From an uncultured Clostridium sp. (GTDB taxonomy: Bacteria; Bacillota_A; Clostridia; TANB77; CAG-508), in contig CAJKKA010000048.1 of assembly GCA_905200315.1 (NCBI GenBank), positions 1 through 11,722 on the forward strand: a DNA stretch of 11,722 bases, written 5' to 3'. Below, piece after piece: positions 1-7,239 of the stretch. Under the pieces are notes generated by a model. It ran no database searches, was not told the DNA's origin, and saw nothing but the letters and a program-made list of their open reading frames with translations. The number at the start of each line of letters is the position of its first letter. Within the stretch, counting starts at the first letter, position 1. The position numbers were made by a program, and so were the translations under genes.

Positions 1-56
1 GACACGTCGTAGACCGATGCCACGAGAAAAGGAGTCTCGTTCACCTTGTCGCCGGC
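1..56. other. Compositionally foreign segment at the left edge
   Basis: 33 of these 56 bases are G or C (about 59%), against less than 30% in the adjoining DNA, and the change is sharp at 56/57. The segment contains a short inverted repeat, ACGAGA-aaaggag-TCTCGT, at about 22-40. It may be a mobile-element or repeat end, DNA from another organism joined during assembly, or a genuine fused gene. The sequence alone cannot decide. Confidence 0.5.
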
Positions 57-116
57 ATTAAAATCAAATCCACAATCTCCAAAAAATCTTGAAAGAGTAT
101 CTTCTAATTTTGCCAT
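1..116 (-). CDS. Unidentified protein, N-terminal 38 residues only
   Basis: The reading frame opens at ATG 116-114 and runs off the left edge. The start is well supported by a strong ribosome-binding sequence, AGGGGGAG, at about 122-129 on the minus strand, a few bases upstream. I do not recognise the protein. The first 20 residues (begins MAKLEDTLSRFFGD) use almost only A/T-ending codons, as the rest of the window does. From residue 21 on, codons switch to GCC, GGC, GAC, AAG, GTG, AAC, GAG and similar. That break at position 56/57 suggests the part after residue 20 may not belong to the same gene. The gene is divergent from acpP, with a 279-bp intergenic region between the two start codons. 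The start and first 20 residues are credible; no function can be given. Confidence 0.5.
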   Translation of the reverse strand, partial: MAKLEDTLSRFFGDCGFDFNAGDKVNETPFLVASVYDV

Positions 117-200
117 AGCTTCTCCCCCTAAATAAAAAGGTTTTTCTATGTTTAATATATGATTTTGTGTATTGATAAGTTACTTTTATTAAATTTTTAT

Positions 201-224
201 ATTTTCATAATATATATTGAAAAT
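201..224. repeat. 24-bp near-palindrome, copy 1
   Basis: ATTTTC-N12-GAAAAT. It shares 22 of 24 positions with 309-332, including an identical 16-nt core (209-224). It lies in the divergent region between the gene at 116 and acpP, closer to the former. It could be an operator, but in DNA this A/T-rich a chance match is possible. Confidence 0.35.
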
Positions 225-308
225 ATATTTATTTTTATATAGTATATTCAACTTGGGATATTATATTAAAAAAAATTACTATTTATAGAATTTAAAAATA
301 ATTCTACT

Positions 309-332
309 ATTTTCTAAATATATATTGAAAAT
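309..332. repeat. 24-bp near-palindrome, copy 2
   Basis: Second copy of ATTTTC-N12-GAAAAT, 108 bp from the first. Its right half contains TTGAAA, which also serves as the -35 element of the proposed acpP promoter, so a protein bound here would block RNA polymerase. The role as an operator is inferred. Confidence 0.35.
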
Positions 333-353
333 TAATTACTATTATATTAAACT
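325..353 (+). promoter_or_regulatory. Putative acpP promoter
   Basis: TTGAAA (325-330), a 17-bp spacer and TAAACT (348-353), placing transcription start near 360 and leaving a short leader before the GGAGG at 385-389. Spacing is ideal and the hexamers are moderate matches. A/T-rich background limits confidence. Confidence 0.35.
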
Positions 354-395
354 ACTATTAAAAATTTAATTATTCAATACAGTTGGAGGTATGAA

Positions 396-623
396 ATGTT
401 TGAAGAAATAAGAGACATAATAGCAGAACAATTAAGCATAGACGATTTAGATGAATTGACTTTAGATACTTCTCTTAAAGATGATTTAAATGCTGATTCT
501 TTAGATGCTGTTGAAGTAATTATGGCATTAGAAGATAAATATGATATAGAAATTGCTGAAGAAGATGCTGAAAACTTCAAAACTATAGCAGATATAGTTA
601 ACTACATTGAAGAAAATAAATAG
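396..623 (+). CDS. acpP: Acyl carrier protein
   Basis: A 75-residue acidic protein of normal ACP length. It carries the growing acyl chain in cytoplasmic type II fatty-acid synthesis on a 4'-phosphopantetheine arm, attached to the serine of the conserved DSL motif (Asp34-Ser35-Leu36) at the start of helix II. The N-terminal helix, the [11 protein letters not shown] segment and the C-terminal [12 protein letters not shown] helix are all typical. The start is ATG 396 with GGAGG at 385-389; an out-of-frame ATG at 391 is ignored. The gene stands alone, followed by its own terminator and not by fabF or fabG. It could therefore be the general housekeeping ACP or a second, dedicated carrier; its sequence looks like the housekeeping kind. 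Confidence 0.93.
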   Translation: MFEEIRDIIAEQLSIDDLDELTLDTSLKDDLNADSLDAVEVIMALEDKYDIEIAEEDAENFKTIADIVNYIEENK

Positions 624-646
624 TTTTATGGACTTCTTTATTTTAA

Positions 647-698
647 AATTAAAAAAGCTATAGAAAATAAACGTTTATTTCCTATAGCTTTTTTAATT
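647..698. terminator. Hairpin terminator after acpP
   Basis: A long inverted repeat: AAAAAAGCTATA(G)AAATAAA-type left arm (647-671), two-base centre CG at 672-673, and a matching right arm ending in a T run (689-694). There is one mismatch near the middle. A/T flanks make it usable on both strands; the plus-strand role after acpP is clear. Confidence 0.8.
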
Positions 699-839
699 TC
701 AATATATTTGTTTAATACTCTTATTATAATTTCTATTTAGATCACTTCTTAATTTTTTATATTTTCTTGTCATATATTGTATCTTACATATATAAACTTT
801 TCTTTCTGAAGTCTTTGTATACAATATTTATCCAAATTA

Positions 840-848
840 TGGTATATT
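840..848 (+). promoter_or_regulatory. Possible extended -10 element of the esterase gene
   Basis: TGGTATATT at 840-848 is an extended -10 element, 36 bp before the start codon at 884. No good -35 is seen. A perfect 10-bp palindrome TTGTATACAA at 815-824 covers the -35 position and may be a regulator site. Weak evidence. Confidence 0.25.
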
Positions 849-883
849 TAATATTAAATTAAAATACACAGGGGTGATTACTG

Positions 884-1636
884 ATGATAGAAAAAAAATA
901 TATTGAAATGAAAGAACCTTTCTCAGGAAATAGGGTAATAAATATCTACCTTCCAAACGACTATAATGAAAGAAGAAAAAAATATCCTGTTTTATATATG
1001 TTTGATGGACATAATTTATTTTTTGACGAAGAGGCTGCTTTCGGCAAATCATGGGGCATGAAGGAATACTTAGAGAATAATGATACTCAACTAATTGTAG
1101 TTGGAATACAATGCAGTTTTGAAGGAAATGAAAGAATGTCTGAATACTCTCCATATGATTTAAATTGTGATGATGAATTTATAGAGGGAAAAGGGGATAA
1201 ATATCTAGATTGGATGATAAATGTTATAAAACCTATGATAGATTCTGAATATAGAACTAAAACAGATAAGAAAAATACTCTTATTGGGGGAAGTTCTATG
1301 GGAGGCTTAATGGCGGCTTACGCTGGAATCAAATATTCAGATGTATTTTCTAAATGTATATGTGTTTCTCCATTATTTGAACTATGCTACGATAAATTTA
1401 TGAATGATGCTATAGCTAGTCAATCACAAAAAGGAACAAAATTCTTTATGAGTATAGGTAGTATTGAACTTGAATTAAATAATACAGCAGTTGAATTCAC
1501 TTCTTATATGCTTGAATTATGCCATATATTGCAATCTAAGGGCGCTAACTGCTATCCTAGAGTAGTAATTGGCGGAGAACATAATGAAGCGAGCTGGGAA
1601 AAGCAAATTCCAGCATTTATGGAATATCTATTATAA
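884..1636 (+). CDS. Alpha/beta-hydrolase esterase (EsterD / enterochelin-esterase-like family)
   Basis: 250 residues, cytoplasmic, no signal peptide. The protein has the pattern of the 'putative esterase' alpha/beta-hydrolase family (PF00756): an early IYLPxDY segment, VLYMFDGHNLF at about 36-47, the nucleophile elbow GGSSMGG (Ser138 in G-S-S-M-G) at 135-141, and a late catalytic histidine in GGEHNEASW (His233). The acidic triad member is probably Glu195 or Asp170 and is not certain. Relatives cleave carboxyl esters such as S-formylglutathione, acylated sugars or ferric-siderophore esters; the substrate cannot be told here. The start is ATG 884, with AGGGGTG at 870-876 seven bases upstream. 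The gene forms a single unit between the acpP terminator and a convergent terminator shared with btuD. No neighbour hints at its substrate. Confidence 0.85.
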   Translation: MIEKKYIEMKEPFSGNRVINIYLPNDYNERRKKYPVLYMFDGHNLFFDEEAAFGKSWGMKEYLENNDTQLIVVGIQCSFEGNERMSEYSPYDLNCDDEFIEGKGDKYLDWMINVIKPMIDSEYRTKTDKKNTLIGGSSMGGLMAAYAGIKYSDVFSKCICVSPLFELCYDKFMNDAIASQSQKGTKFFMSIGSIELELNNTAVEFTSYMLELCHILQSKGANCYPRVVIGGEHNEASWEKQIPAFMEYLL

Positions 1637-1717
1637 TTTAAATAGTGTAGTTATATTTATTAATAACTTTAAAATGAATATAATTTCTTACATGTTATAA
1701 AAATATAAATTACCATT

Positions 1718-1771
1718 AAAAAGAGGCTTAAAATTTACTCCTAATAATAAATAGTATTTTAGCCTCTTTTT
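1718..1771. terminator. Bidirectional terminator between esterase and btuD
   Basis: AAAAAGAGGCTTAAAAT (1718 onward) pairs with ATTTTAGCCTCTTTTT (1756-1771), leaving a loop of about 20 nt. A runs on the left and T runs on the right let it end both the esterase transcript and the convergent btuFCD transcript. Confidence 0.85.
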
Positions 1772-1801
1772 AATATTACCTTTTTTATAATACGTTCTTT
1801 T

Positions 1802-2557
1802 CTACTCCCATTTTTTTAAAATTTCTGTCATAAATCCTTTTATATCTATTCCATATAAATCATCAAGTATAGGGTCGTTTAAAACGGTCTGAGGGTTTCC
1901 ATAAGCCACAATTTGACCATCTTTTAGCATAAGTACATTATCAGCAAAATATTGAACTAAATTCAAGTCATGCAAAACTCCTACTACTATTTTATTGTTT
2001 AAACTTATCCATTCTTTTAGGTTTTCTAATAAATCTATTTGATTTTTTAAATCTAAATGGTTTGTGGGTTCATCAAGTAGTATAATATCTGGGTCTTGTG
2101 CAAATACTCTCGCTAAAAATACCCTTTGAATTTGACCTCCAGAAAGTTCCGTAATCATTTTATCTTTTATATCTAAAAGTCCAACTTTTTCTATACTTTC
2201 TAAGATTATTCTATCATCTTCTTTAGATAATTTGCTAAGTGCTCCCTTGCTATAAGCATATCTACCTAAAGATACCGTATCATAAATTGTATATGGAAAA
2301 TAGATTTGAGTAATTTGGCTCATAAGGCCAATTTTTCTAGCAAAAGATTTTTTATCCATAGATGATACCTCTTTGCCATCTATTATAACGCTACCTCTAT
2401 GTTCTAAAAGATTTGCAATAGATTTTAAAAGCGTACTTTTGCCACATCCATTTGGTCCCACTATACACAAATTCTCTCCATTTTTAACTTTAAAGCTTAT
2501 ATCTTTTAATATGTCTCTTCCATCATATCCGCTATAAAGATTTTTAACTTCTAACAT
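1802..2557 (-). CDS. btuD: Corrinoid ABC importer ATP-binding protein
   Basis: A 251-residue ATPase that powers the BtuC permease. From ATG 2557 the motifs are Walker A GPNGCGKST (34-42), Q-loop Gln81, signature LSGGQ (138-142), Walker B IILLDE (158-163), D-loop HLD (167-169) and switch His196; all are intact. The start needs a choice. A TTG at 2566 overlaps the btuC stop as TTGA, but it has no room for a ribosome-binding site. The ATG at 2557 has an AGGCGAG about nine bases upstream and begins MLEVKNLYSGY, as in the family, so it is preferred. It is translationally coupled to btuC and is last in the operon before the terminator at 1718-1771. FecE/FhuC-type ATPases share this architecture; the cobalamin riboswitch upstream of the operon is what points to corrinoids. 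Confidence 0.9.
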   Translation of the reverse strand: MLEVKNLYSGYDGRDILKDISFKVKNGENLCIVGPNGCGKSTLLKSIANLLEHRGSVIIDGKEVSSMDKKSFARKIGLMSQITQIYFPYTIYDTVSLGRYAYSKGALSKLSKEDDRIILESIEKVGLLDIKDKMITELSGGQIQRVFLARVFAQDPDIILLDEPTNHLDLKNQIDLLENLKEWISLNNKIVVGVLHDLNLVQYFADNVLMLKDGQIVAYGNPQTVLNDPILDDLYGIDIKGFMTEILKKWE

Positions 2558-2562
2558 AATTA

Positions 2563-3588
2563 TCAACTCGCCTTTTTAAAATAAACATATGCAAAGAATG
2601 GAGCCCCTATAAGAGCTGTAACTGCACCTACTGGCAACTCAGTTGGTGCGAATACACTTCTTGCAATTAAATCAGTAACTACCATTAAACATCCTCCAAA
2701 TACGAAAGACATCGGAATTACATACTTATGGTTAGAACCAAATATTTTTCTTACCACATGTGGAGCGATTAAATCCACGAATCCAATTGTACCACTAAGT
2801 GATACTGCTCCACCTGTAAGTACTGCAGAAAATATAAATAATTTAGTTTTTACTTTTGATGTATCGACACCAACTGACTGTGCCTGTTCTTCACCAAAAG
2901 TAAGTATATCCATCTCTTTAGTGTACATAAGCGTGCCTATCATACCAACTAAACAAAATGGTATTATTAGACCTACATATGTCCACCCTTTCATAGCAAA
3001 ACTGCCCATTTGCCAAAGAGCTATTCTTTTTAAATCTTCTGAAAACATCGCTGTCAAAGTTGTAAGCAATGCATTTACAAATAATGAAAAAACCATACCA
3101 GCTAATATTATAGTATTATTTGACATAGTTTTATCGATTTTACTCGAAAATAATATGACTAAATATACAGTAAAAAGTCCAAATATAAATCCAACAAAGG
3201 GAAGTGTAAAACTTCCTATGACAGGAATTGTTATTCCTGTTATAATTACAAGACCTGCACCTAATGATGCACCTGACGATACACCTAAAGTATATGGTGA
3301 TGCTAGTTGATTTTTTAATATTGATTGTACAACTGCACCACTAGTTGCTAAACATCCTCCAACTAAAAATGCTAATAATACCCTTGGCAATCTAATTTTC
3401 CATATTATAGATACATCTTTCGGTAAAACTCCATCTCTAAGAGTGATACCAAAGGTTTTATTTGCAATTATAGATATAGTGTCTAACATACTAATATTGG
3501 AACTCCCTATGGAAGTTCCAATATAAATAATAGATATAAGTATAAATATACTAATTATACACTTTTTCTTATTTGTCTTTAAATTCAT
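2563..3588 (-). CDS. btuC: Corrinoid ABC importer permease (FecCD/BtuC family)
   Basis: A 341-residue integral membrane protein of the usual family length, with about ten hydrophobic segments starting at residues 10-27. Family hallmarks are RLPRVLLAFLVGGCLATSGA (67-86), LGVSSGASLGAG (101-112), ILAGMVFSLFVNALLT (161-176), and the cytoplasmic coupling segment SGTIGFVDLIAPHVVR (265-280), which contacts the ATPase. It forms the translocation channel as a dimer. The start ATG 3588 lies inside the last codons of btuF (20-nt overlap), without a clear ribosome-binding site, so it is probably translated by coupling. The specificity for corrinoids is inferred from the riboswitch; the family also includes siderophore and haem permeases. 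Confidence 0.9.
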   Translation of the reverse strand: MNLKTNKKKCIISIFILISIIYIGTSIGSSNISMLDTISIIANKTFGITLRDGVLPKDVSIIWKIRLPRVLLAFLVGGCLATSGAVVQSILKNQLASPYTLGVSSGASLGAGLVIITGITIPVIGSFTLPFVGFIFGLFTVYLVILFSSKIDKTMSNNTIILAGMVFSLFVNALLTTLTAMFSEDLKRIALWQMGSFAMKGWTYVGLIIPFCLVGMIGTLMYTKEMDILTFGEEQAQSVGVDTSKVKTKLFIFSAVLTGGAVSLSGTIGFVDLIAPHVVRKIFGSNHKYVIPMSFVFGGCLMVVTDLIARSVFAPTELPVGAVTALIGAPFFAYVYFKKAS

Positions 3589-4483
3589 CTGGATATACAG
3601 CCTTAGCCATTTCTTTTAAGGCTTTTATTATATTTTGTGTTGGTCTTGAAGATGAGTTTGCATCTATTGAATAAACTGCCTTTTCTTTAACTGCAGTTAT
3701 ATTATCCCATCCATCTCTACTCATTATTTCTTTAGTTGGATTTTCTACATAGTTTACATTAGTAAGTATAACATCTGGATTTGCATCTATTACAGATTCT
3801 TCACTTGGTGATATCCAAGCATCTTGGTTTGCAAATATATTTTCTGCACCTATTGTTTGTATCATTTCATTTATAAATGTGTCTTTACCTACACTATATA
3901 ATGTTGGTGCTGGTCCTATTTCAAAGTAAACTTTCTTTTTGTCTTTTATTTTACTTCCTATTTCTTTTATTGAATCTACTTCTTTTTTCATAGAAGCTAT
4001 CATTTCGTCGCCCTTATCTTTAGCTCCTACAAGTTCTGCTATAAATGCTATATCTTTATATATACCATCTATGCTGTTACTGCTTGGTATATAAACAACT
4101 GGTATACCTGCATCACTTACAGATTTATATGGATCTTCTGATGATCCCACTTGATTGTATCCTGATGCTATTATTATGTCTGGATTTAATTCTATAATTT
4201 TTTCGGCATCTGGTGTCTGAAAGTCCATTAATTCTGTATCTTTACTTAAACCTTCTATTCCTTCTGAATATGTGTCAGCTGCTATAATTTTATCAGCTAA
4301 ACCTAATCCTGCTAATATCTCTGTATTTGATGGTGCTGTAGATATTATTTTTTCTATCTTATTTGGTACTTTAACTTCGTTTCCTTCCCTATCTGTTATT
4401 GTTTTTTGACCTGAGTCATTACTACACCCAACTGCAAATACAAGCATCAGGCATAATAAAATCGATAATAATTTCTTTTTCAT
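3569..4483 (-). CDS. btuF: Corrinoid-binding lipoprotein of ABC importer
   Basis: 304 residues. The N-terminus is a type II signal peptide (KKK, then hydrophobic 5-18) with lipobox AVGC (17-20), so Cys20 should be lipidated and the protein anchored outside the membrane. The mature part is a periplasmic-binding-protein type III fold (PF01497, BtuF/FepB group). Conserved features include TITDREGNEVKVPNKIEKII (28-47), the APSNTEIL turn (50-57), and PDIIIASGYNQ (101-111). Two lobes with a connecting helix are expected. It delivers ligand to BtuC. The start ATG 4483 has GGAGG (4491-4495) seven bases upstream. First gene of the operon, 3' of a cobalamin riboswitch; that is the basis for calling it a corrinoid binder and not a siderophore or haem binder. 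Confidence 0.88.
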   Translation of the reverse strand: MKKKLLSILLCLMLVFAVGCSNDSGQKTITDREGNEVKVPNKIEKIISTAPSNTEILAGLGLADKIIAADTYSEGIEGLSKDTELMDFQTPDAEKIIELNPDIIIASGYNQVGSSEDPYKSVSDAGIPVVYIPSSNSIDGIYKDIAFIAELVGAKDKGDEMIASMKKEVDSIKEIGSKIKDKKKVYFEIGPAPTLYSVGKDTFINEMIQTIGAENIFANQDAWISPSEESVIDANPDVILTNVNYVENPTKEIMSRDGWDNITAVKEKAVYSIDANSSSRPTQNIIKALKEMAKAVYPDEFKDK

Positions 4484-4506
4484 ATGAATTCCTCCTCATA
4501 TACCTT

Positions 4507-4534
4507 TTTATATTTTTCTTTAAAGCTTTGTCAA
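4507..4534 (-). promoter_or_regulatory. Putative proximal btuF promoter
   Basis: Minus strand: consensus -35 TTGACA (4534-4529), a 16-bp spacer and TATAAA (4512-4507). Start near 4500 would leave a leader of about 17 nt that just contains the GAGGAGG. It lies downstream of the riboswitch and its terminator, so transcripts from here would escape B12 control. Good hexamers, tight geometry. Confidence 0.35.
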
Positions 4535-4588
4535 GATTAATACAGTCAGAGTTTACCATAATTTAACTATAACCCTTTATGTTTTTTG

Positions 4589-4618
4589 ATTATAGCATAA
4601 TTATAATATTTTTTGGAA
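4589..4618 (-). promoter_or_regulatory. Putative second btuF promoter with extended -10
   Basis: Minus strand: TGCTATAAT (4597-4589), a perfect extended -10, with TTCCAA (4618-4613) as a weak -35 at 18-bp spacing. Start would be near 4582, about 100 nt before btuF. Also downstream of the riboswitch terminator. Confidence 0.4.
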
Positions 4619-4641
4619 TTATATTTTACATTTATTTTACT

Positions 4642-4672
4642 TTTGATAATAACAATTTGTTATATTATCAAA
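4642..4672. promoter_or_regulatory. Operator-like inverted repeat upstream of btuF
   Basis: TTTGATAAT-AACAA (4642-4655) faces TTGTT-AT-ATTATCAAA (4657-4672): nine-base outer arms and five-base inner arms. It sits about 25 bp upstream of the proposed TTCCAA -35. The GATAAT...ATTATC core recalls Fur-type boxes, but the spacing differs from the standard 19-bp box, so the regulator is unknown. Confidence 0.35.
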
Positions 4673-4740
4673 TTTCGATATTATTACGCTTTTATTGGAA
4701 ATATTTTTAAATCCAGATATGAATTTACACATTTTTCCAA

Positions 4741-4777
4741 TAAAAATAAAAAAAACTAACCCTAGGGCTAGTTTTTT
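4741..4777 (-). terminator. Riboswitch-associated intrinsic terminator
   Basis: On the minus strand, ACTAGCC and GGTTAGT form a 7-bp stem (one G-U pair) around loop CTAG, extended by A/T pairs and followed by a run of T (opposite A 4748-4754). It lies about 60 nt past the cobalamin aptamer and well before btuF, the classic place for a B12-controlled attenuator. Confidence 0.8.
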
Positions 4778-4834
4778 CTTAAAATACCGTTCTTATTTTA
4801 AAGTAAAATTCTCCACCCCGAAGATTTTCTTATT

Positions 4835-4994
4835 GTATATTAGGCAGGTCTCCTGGCTTAGTTTCATTCTATTAATTCACCTTCCCATGAATAATCACAG
4901 TGGTTTTTGAATAATAGTCCACATCACAGTAACGGGGGCTGCAGAGGAATTTCACCTCTTTCCCTATTAATCTAAATAATTAGAACCTATATAC
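4835..4994 (-). promoter_or_regulatory. Cobalamin (B12) riboswitch
   Basis: Minus-strand aptamer of the Cobalamin class. Seen in order: P1 strand GTATATAGG (4994-4986), AATAGGGAA (4968-4960), GGTGAAATTCC (4956-4946), GCAGCCCCCG (4942-4933), a variable middle part, and the B12 box AGCCAGGAGACCTGCC (4858-4843). The second P1 strand, CCTAATATAC (4844-4835), follows. All core elements are present in the right order. Cobalamin binding should favour the downstream terminator and reduce btuFCD transcription, the usual feedback for importers. It defines the transporter as a corrinoid system. Confidence 0.96.
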
Positions 4995-5013
4995 TTTTTT
5001 ATGCTTTTATACA

Positions 5014-5022
5014 ATTATAACA
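5014..5022 (-). promoter_or_regulatory. Promoter (extended -10) for the riboswitch leader
   Basis: Minus strand TGTTATAAT (5022-5014) lies about 20 nt before the first P1 strand of the riboswitch, so transcription would begin near 5007 and include the whole aptamer. The -35 region is weak, as expected with an extended -10. Confidence 0.55.
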
Positions 5023-5125
5023 TAATTGAATCAAAATTCTATTTTTTTATATAATTTTCAAATAAATAACATAAAATACATTTATTGTAAAAACGTATTG
5101 TATATGTTTATTTTTCATAATTTAT

Positions 5126-6130
5126 TTATTTTTCTTCATAAAACGACACATTTTTTATTACTATATCAAATGTTCCATTTTCATTTTTTCTAACACTATA
5201 TTTCATTGCATCTTCAAAATCTGATAAATTACCTTTTATATCAAATCCAGTGTCAGTTTTTATACTTCTCTTTTTAAGTTTCTTTTCAACCCATTTTTTA
5301 TCGACAGAGAAGTTTTCAATTAACCCCTTGTCTTCCATGTGTTCTTTAAAACTTTCTTTTAAGTCTTGATCTATTATATTGTTTTGAACAAATTCTTCAA
5401 CATTTATTTCTTCTTTTTCTTTTAAAGTATAATTAAGCATACTTCTTATATCTTCAGCTTTTTTCATATCATCTGAAATCGCATTTGTTATCCAGTTTTC
5501 TGCAGTAGTTTTAAATACTTTTGTTTTATATTTATCATCTTCCACTTTTTTAGCATTTAAGAAATCTGTAACAAATTTTGTTTCTATCTGTTCTTTTTCT
5601 GCATCTTTATCTAATAATTTAAGATGATAGTAATCATTTATTCCACTAAGACCTACTAATGCACATTGCTTTGGACGTCCTGTTTCAGGGATTCCTATTT
5701 CATTTGATACTATTTGTATATTAAATTTATCTTCCACGTATTCAATTGAATGTGTATAAAGTTTTTTATACTCAAGTTTTATTATTGCTACATTCTTTTC
5801 ATCTTTTACACTATATAAACATATAGCTAAATCACAAGAATCCATTTCTTCACTTTGTTTCATAATTTCAAATAAATATGATGCTATTTCTTTTGAGTTT
5901 TGTAAAAATGTATCTTCATCGTAAATCATTTGTTCACAACAATTTTTTACTATGTTATTGTTATAATCATTGAATTCAGCTTTTCTTAAATCATCATCTT
6001 TTGATACTCTATTTATTATTTTTTGGAAAAACTTATCTACTTCTAAACTATTTTTGCTTTCATAGTCATTTAATATTGGACTATCACTATTTTTATCTAG
6101 TACATGTACTATGGATTTATGTATAATCAT
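5126..6130 (-). CDS. Nucleoid-associated protein, NA37/YejK-like
   Basis: 334 residues, close to the 335 of Escherichia coli YejK. It resembles the 37-kDa nucleoid-associated family (PF04245) in length and layout: an N-terminal IIHKSIVHVLD strand, a DLAICLYSV...IIKLEY beta region (about 101-122), a helical centre with TKFVTDFLNAKK (about 184-195), a charged region, and the C-terminal DIKGNLSDFEDAMKY and FDIVIKNVSFYEE segments. Members bind DNA non-specifically; their exact role in Gram-positive bacteria is unclear. No signal peptide or membrane segment. The start ATG 6130 has AGGAGAG (6143-6137) in front. It begins 15 nt after the rluA stop, so the two probably form one transcript. The family call rests on remembered similarity, not on a search. 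Confidence 0.8.
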   Translation of the reverse strand: MIIHKSIVHVLDKNSDSPILNDYESKNSLEVDKFFQKIINRVSKDDDLRKAEFNDYNNNIVKNCCEQMIYDEDTFLQNSKEIASYLFEIMKQSEEMDSCDLAICLYSVKDEKNVAIIKLEYKKLYTHSIEYVEDKFNIQIVSNEIGIPETGRPKQCALVGLSGINDYYHLKLLDKDAEKEQIETKFVTDFLNAKKVEDDKYKTKVFKTTAENWITNAISDDMKKAEDIRSMLNYTLKEKEEINVEEFVQNNIIDQDLKESFKEHMEDKGLIENFSVDKKWVEKKLKKRSIKTDTGFDIKGNLSDFEDAMKYSVRKNENGTFDIVIKNVSFYEEK

Positions 6131-6145
6131 CTTTATCTCTCCTTT

Positions 6146-7051
6146 TTATTTTAATTTTTGTATTAACATTTTCATATCTTCAGGTATATCAGCTTTAAAT
6201 TCTAATAATTCCTTAGTTCTTGGTTGTCTAAATTTTAAACTATAAGCATGTAATGCCTGTCTTTTTATTAGATTTTCATCTACAAAACCATATAACTCAT
6301 CACCTATAATAGGATGACCTATATGTGCCATATGAACTCTTATCTGATGCGTTCTACCTGTCTCTAATTTTACCTCTACTGTAGTTGCATCATTTAATCT
6401 TTCTATAACTTTATAGTGAGTGATACTCTCTTGACCTCTTTCATCTACCACTCTTTTGACACTATCATCTGTCGGTCTGTATATAGGTTGATTTATAGTT
6501 CCTTCATCTTCTTCTATAATTCCCTTTACTACAGTTATATATTTTTTCTCAAAATCATCATCTTTCATCTCGCTAGATAATACATGTTGGGCAAATGGAT
6601 TTTTTGCAACTATTACTAATCCAGATGTATTCATATCTAATCTGTTTACAAATCTTATTTTTACATCTTCACCCTTTTTAATTATATAATCTGTAACTCC
6701 ATTTGCCATAGTATTTTCAAAATGGCTCTTTGTTGGATGAACTACCATAAATGGAGGTTTATCAACCATAATTAAATCAAAATCATCGTAAATTATATTT
6801 AAATTTAAATCTTGAGGTGTAAAATTGGCCATATCTTCTTTTATCTCAACCTCTATTAAATCACCTTTTTTAACTTTTTTATCTAATTTCTTAAAGTTTT
6901 TATTTACAGTTACTGTTTTAAATCGCTTTAACTTAGACGCATATCTTACAGAAAAATTTAATCTATCTAATAAAACCTCTCTCAGTGTTAAATCGTCGTC
7001 CTCATTTATATATGAAATAAGATTATATTTTTGATCTTCCTTTTTGAACAA
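6146..7051 (-). CDS. RluA-family 23S rRNA pseudouridine synthase (RluD-like)
   Basis: Converts specific uridines in structured RNA, usually 23S rRNA, to pseudouridine. From the chosen start it has 301 residues: an S4 RNA-binding domain (about 14-70) and then the catalytic domain. The catalytic domain opens with IIYDDFDLIMVDKPPFMVVHP (86-106) and carries the active-site motif NRLDMNTSG (136-144, catalytic Asp139). It also has EKKYITVVKG and the RTHQIRVHMAHIGHPIIGDELYG block. The first position of the active-site motif is Asn where most homologues have His (HRLD). TTG 7051 is preferred as start because AGGTG (7061-7057) is five bases upstream and the S4 domain follows closely. An in-frame ATG at 7126 would add 25 residues but has only a weak ribosome-binding site. 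First gene of a pair with the NA37 protein. Confidence 0.87.
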   Translation of the reverse strand: MFKKEDQKYNLISYINEDDDLTLREVLLDRLNFSVRYASKLKRFKTVTVNKNFKKLDKKVKKGDLIEVEIKEDMANFTPQDLNLNIIYDDFDLIMVDKPPFMVVHPTKSHFENTMANGVTDYIIKKGEDVKIRFVNRLDMNTSGLVIVAKNPFAQHVLSSEMKDDDFEKKYITVVKGIIEEDEGTINQPIYRPTDDSVKRVVDERGQESITHYKVIERLNDATTVEVKLETGRTHQIRVHMAHIGHPIIGDELYGFVDENLIKRQALHAYSLKFRQPRTKELLEFKADIPEDMKMLIQKLK

Positions 7052-7239
7052 GTTGGCACCTACTTCCTTTATAATTGACTTTAATCGTAATATATATTTT
7101 ACACTAATTTTAGGTAGAATGAACATAAATATTTATTCCATTAATTTTCCAAAATATACAATTCTTTTCATAACAAAAGGGCTCCTTTATTTAGAAACCC
7201 CGTTAAAATCTTTATGTACTTTTATTTAATATTTTAAAC

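Noticed and set aside
837..1154. Minus-strand 105-residue open frame
   Set aside because: Antisense to the esterase gene, which has a clear active-site motif and ribosome-binding site.
2921..3310. Plus-strand 129-residue open frame
   Set aside because: Antisense shadow of btuC with no ribosome-binding site or recognisable motif.
4695..4910. Plus-strand 71-residue open frame
   Set aside because: It runs antisense through the terminator and cobalamin riboswitch and has no ribosome-binding site.
7178..7205. Possible terminator between ybaK and rluA
   Set aside because: Only GGG/CCC plus scattered pairs form, so the hairpin is too weak to call.
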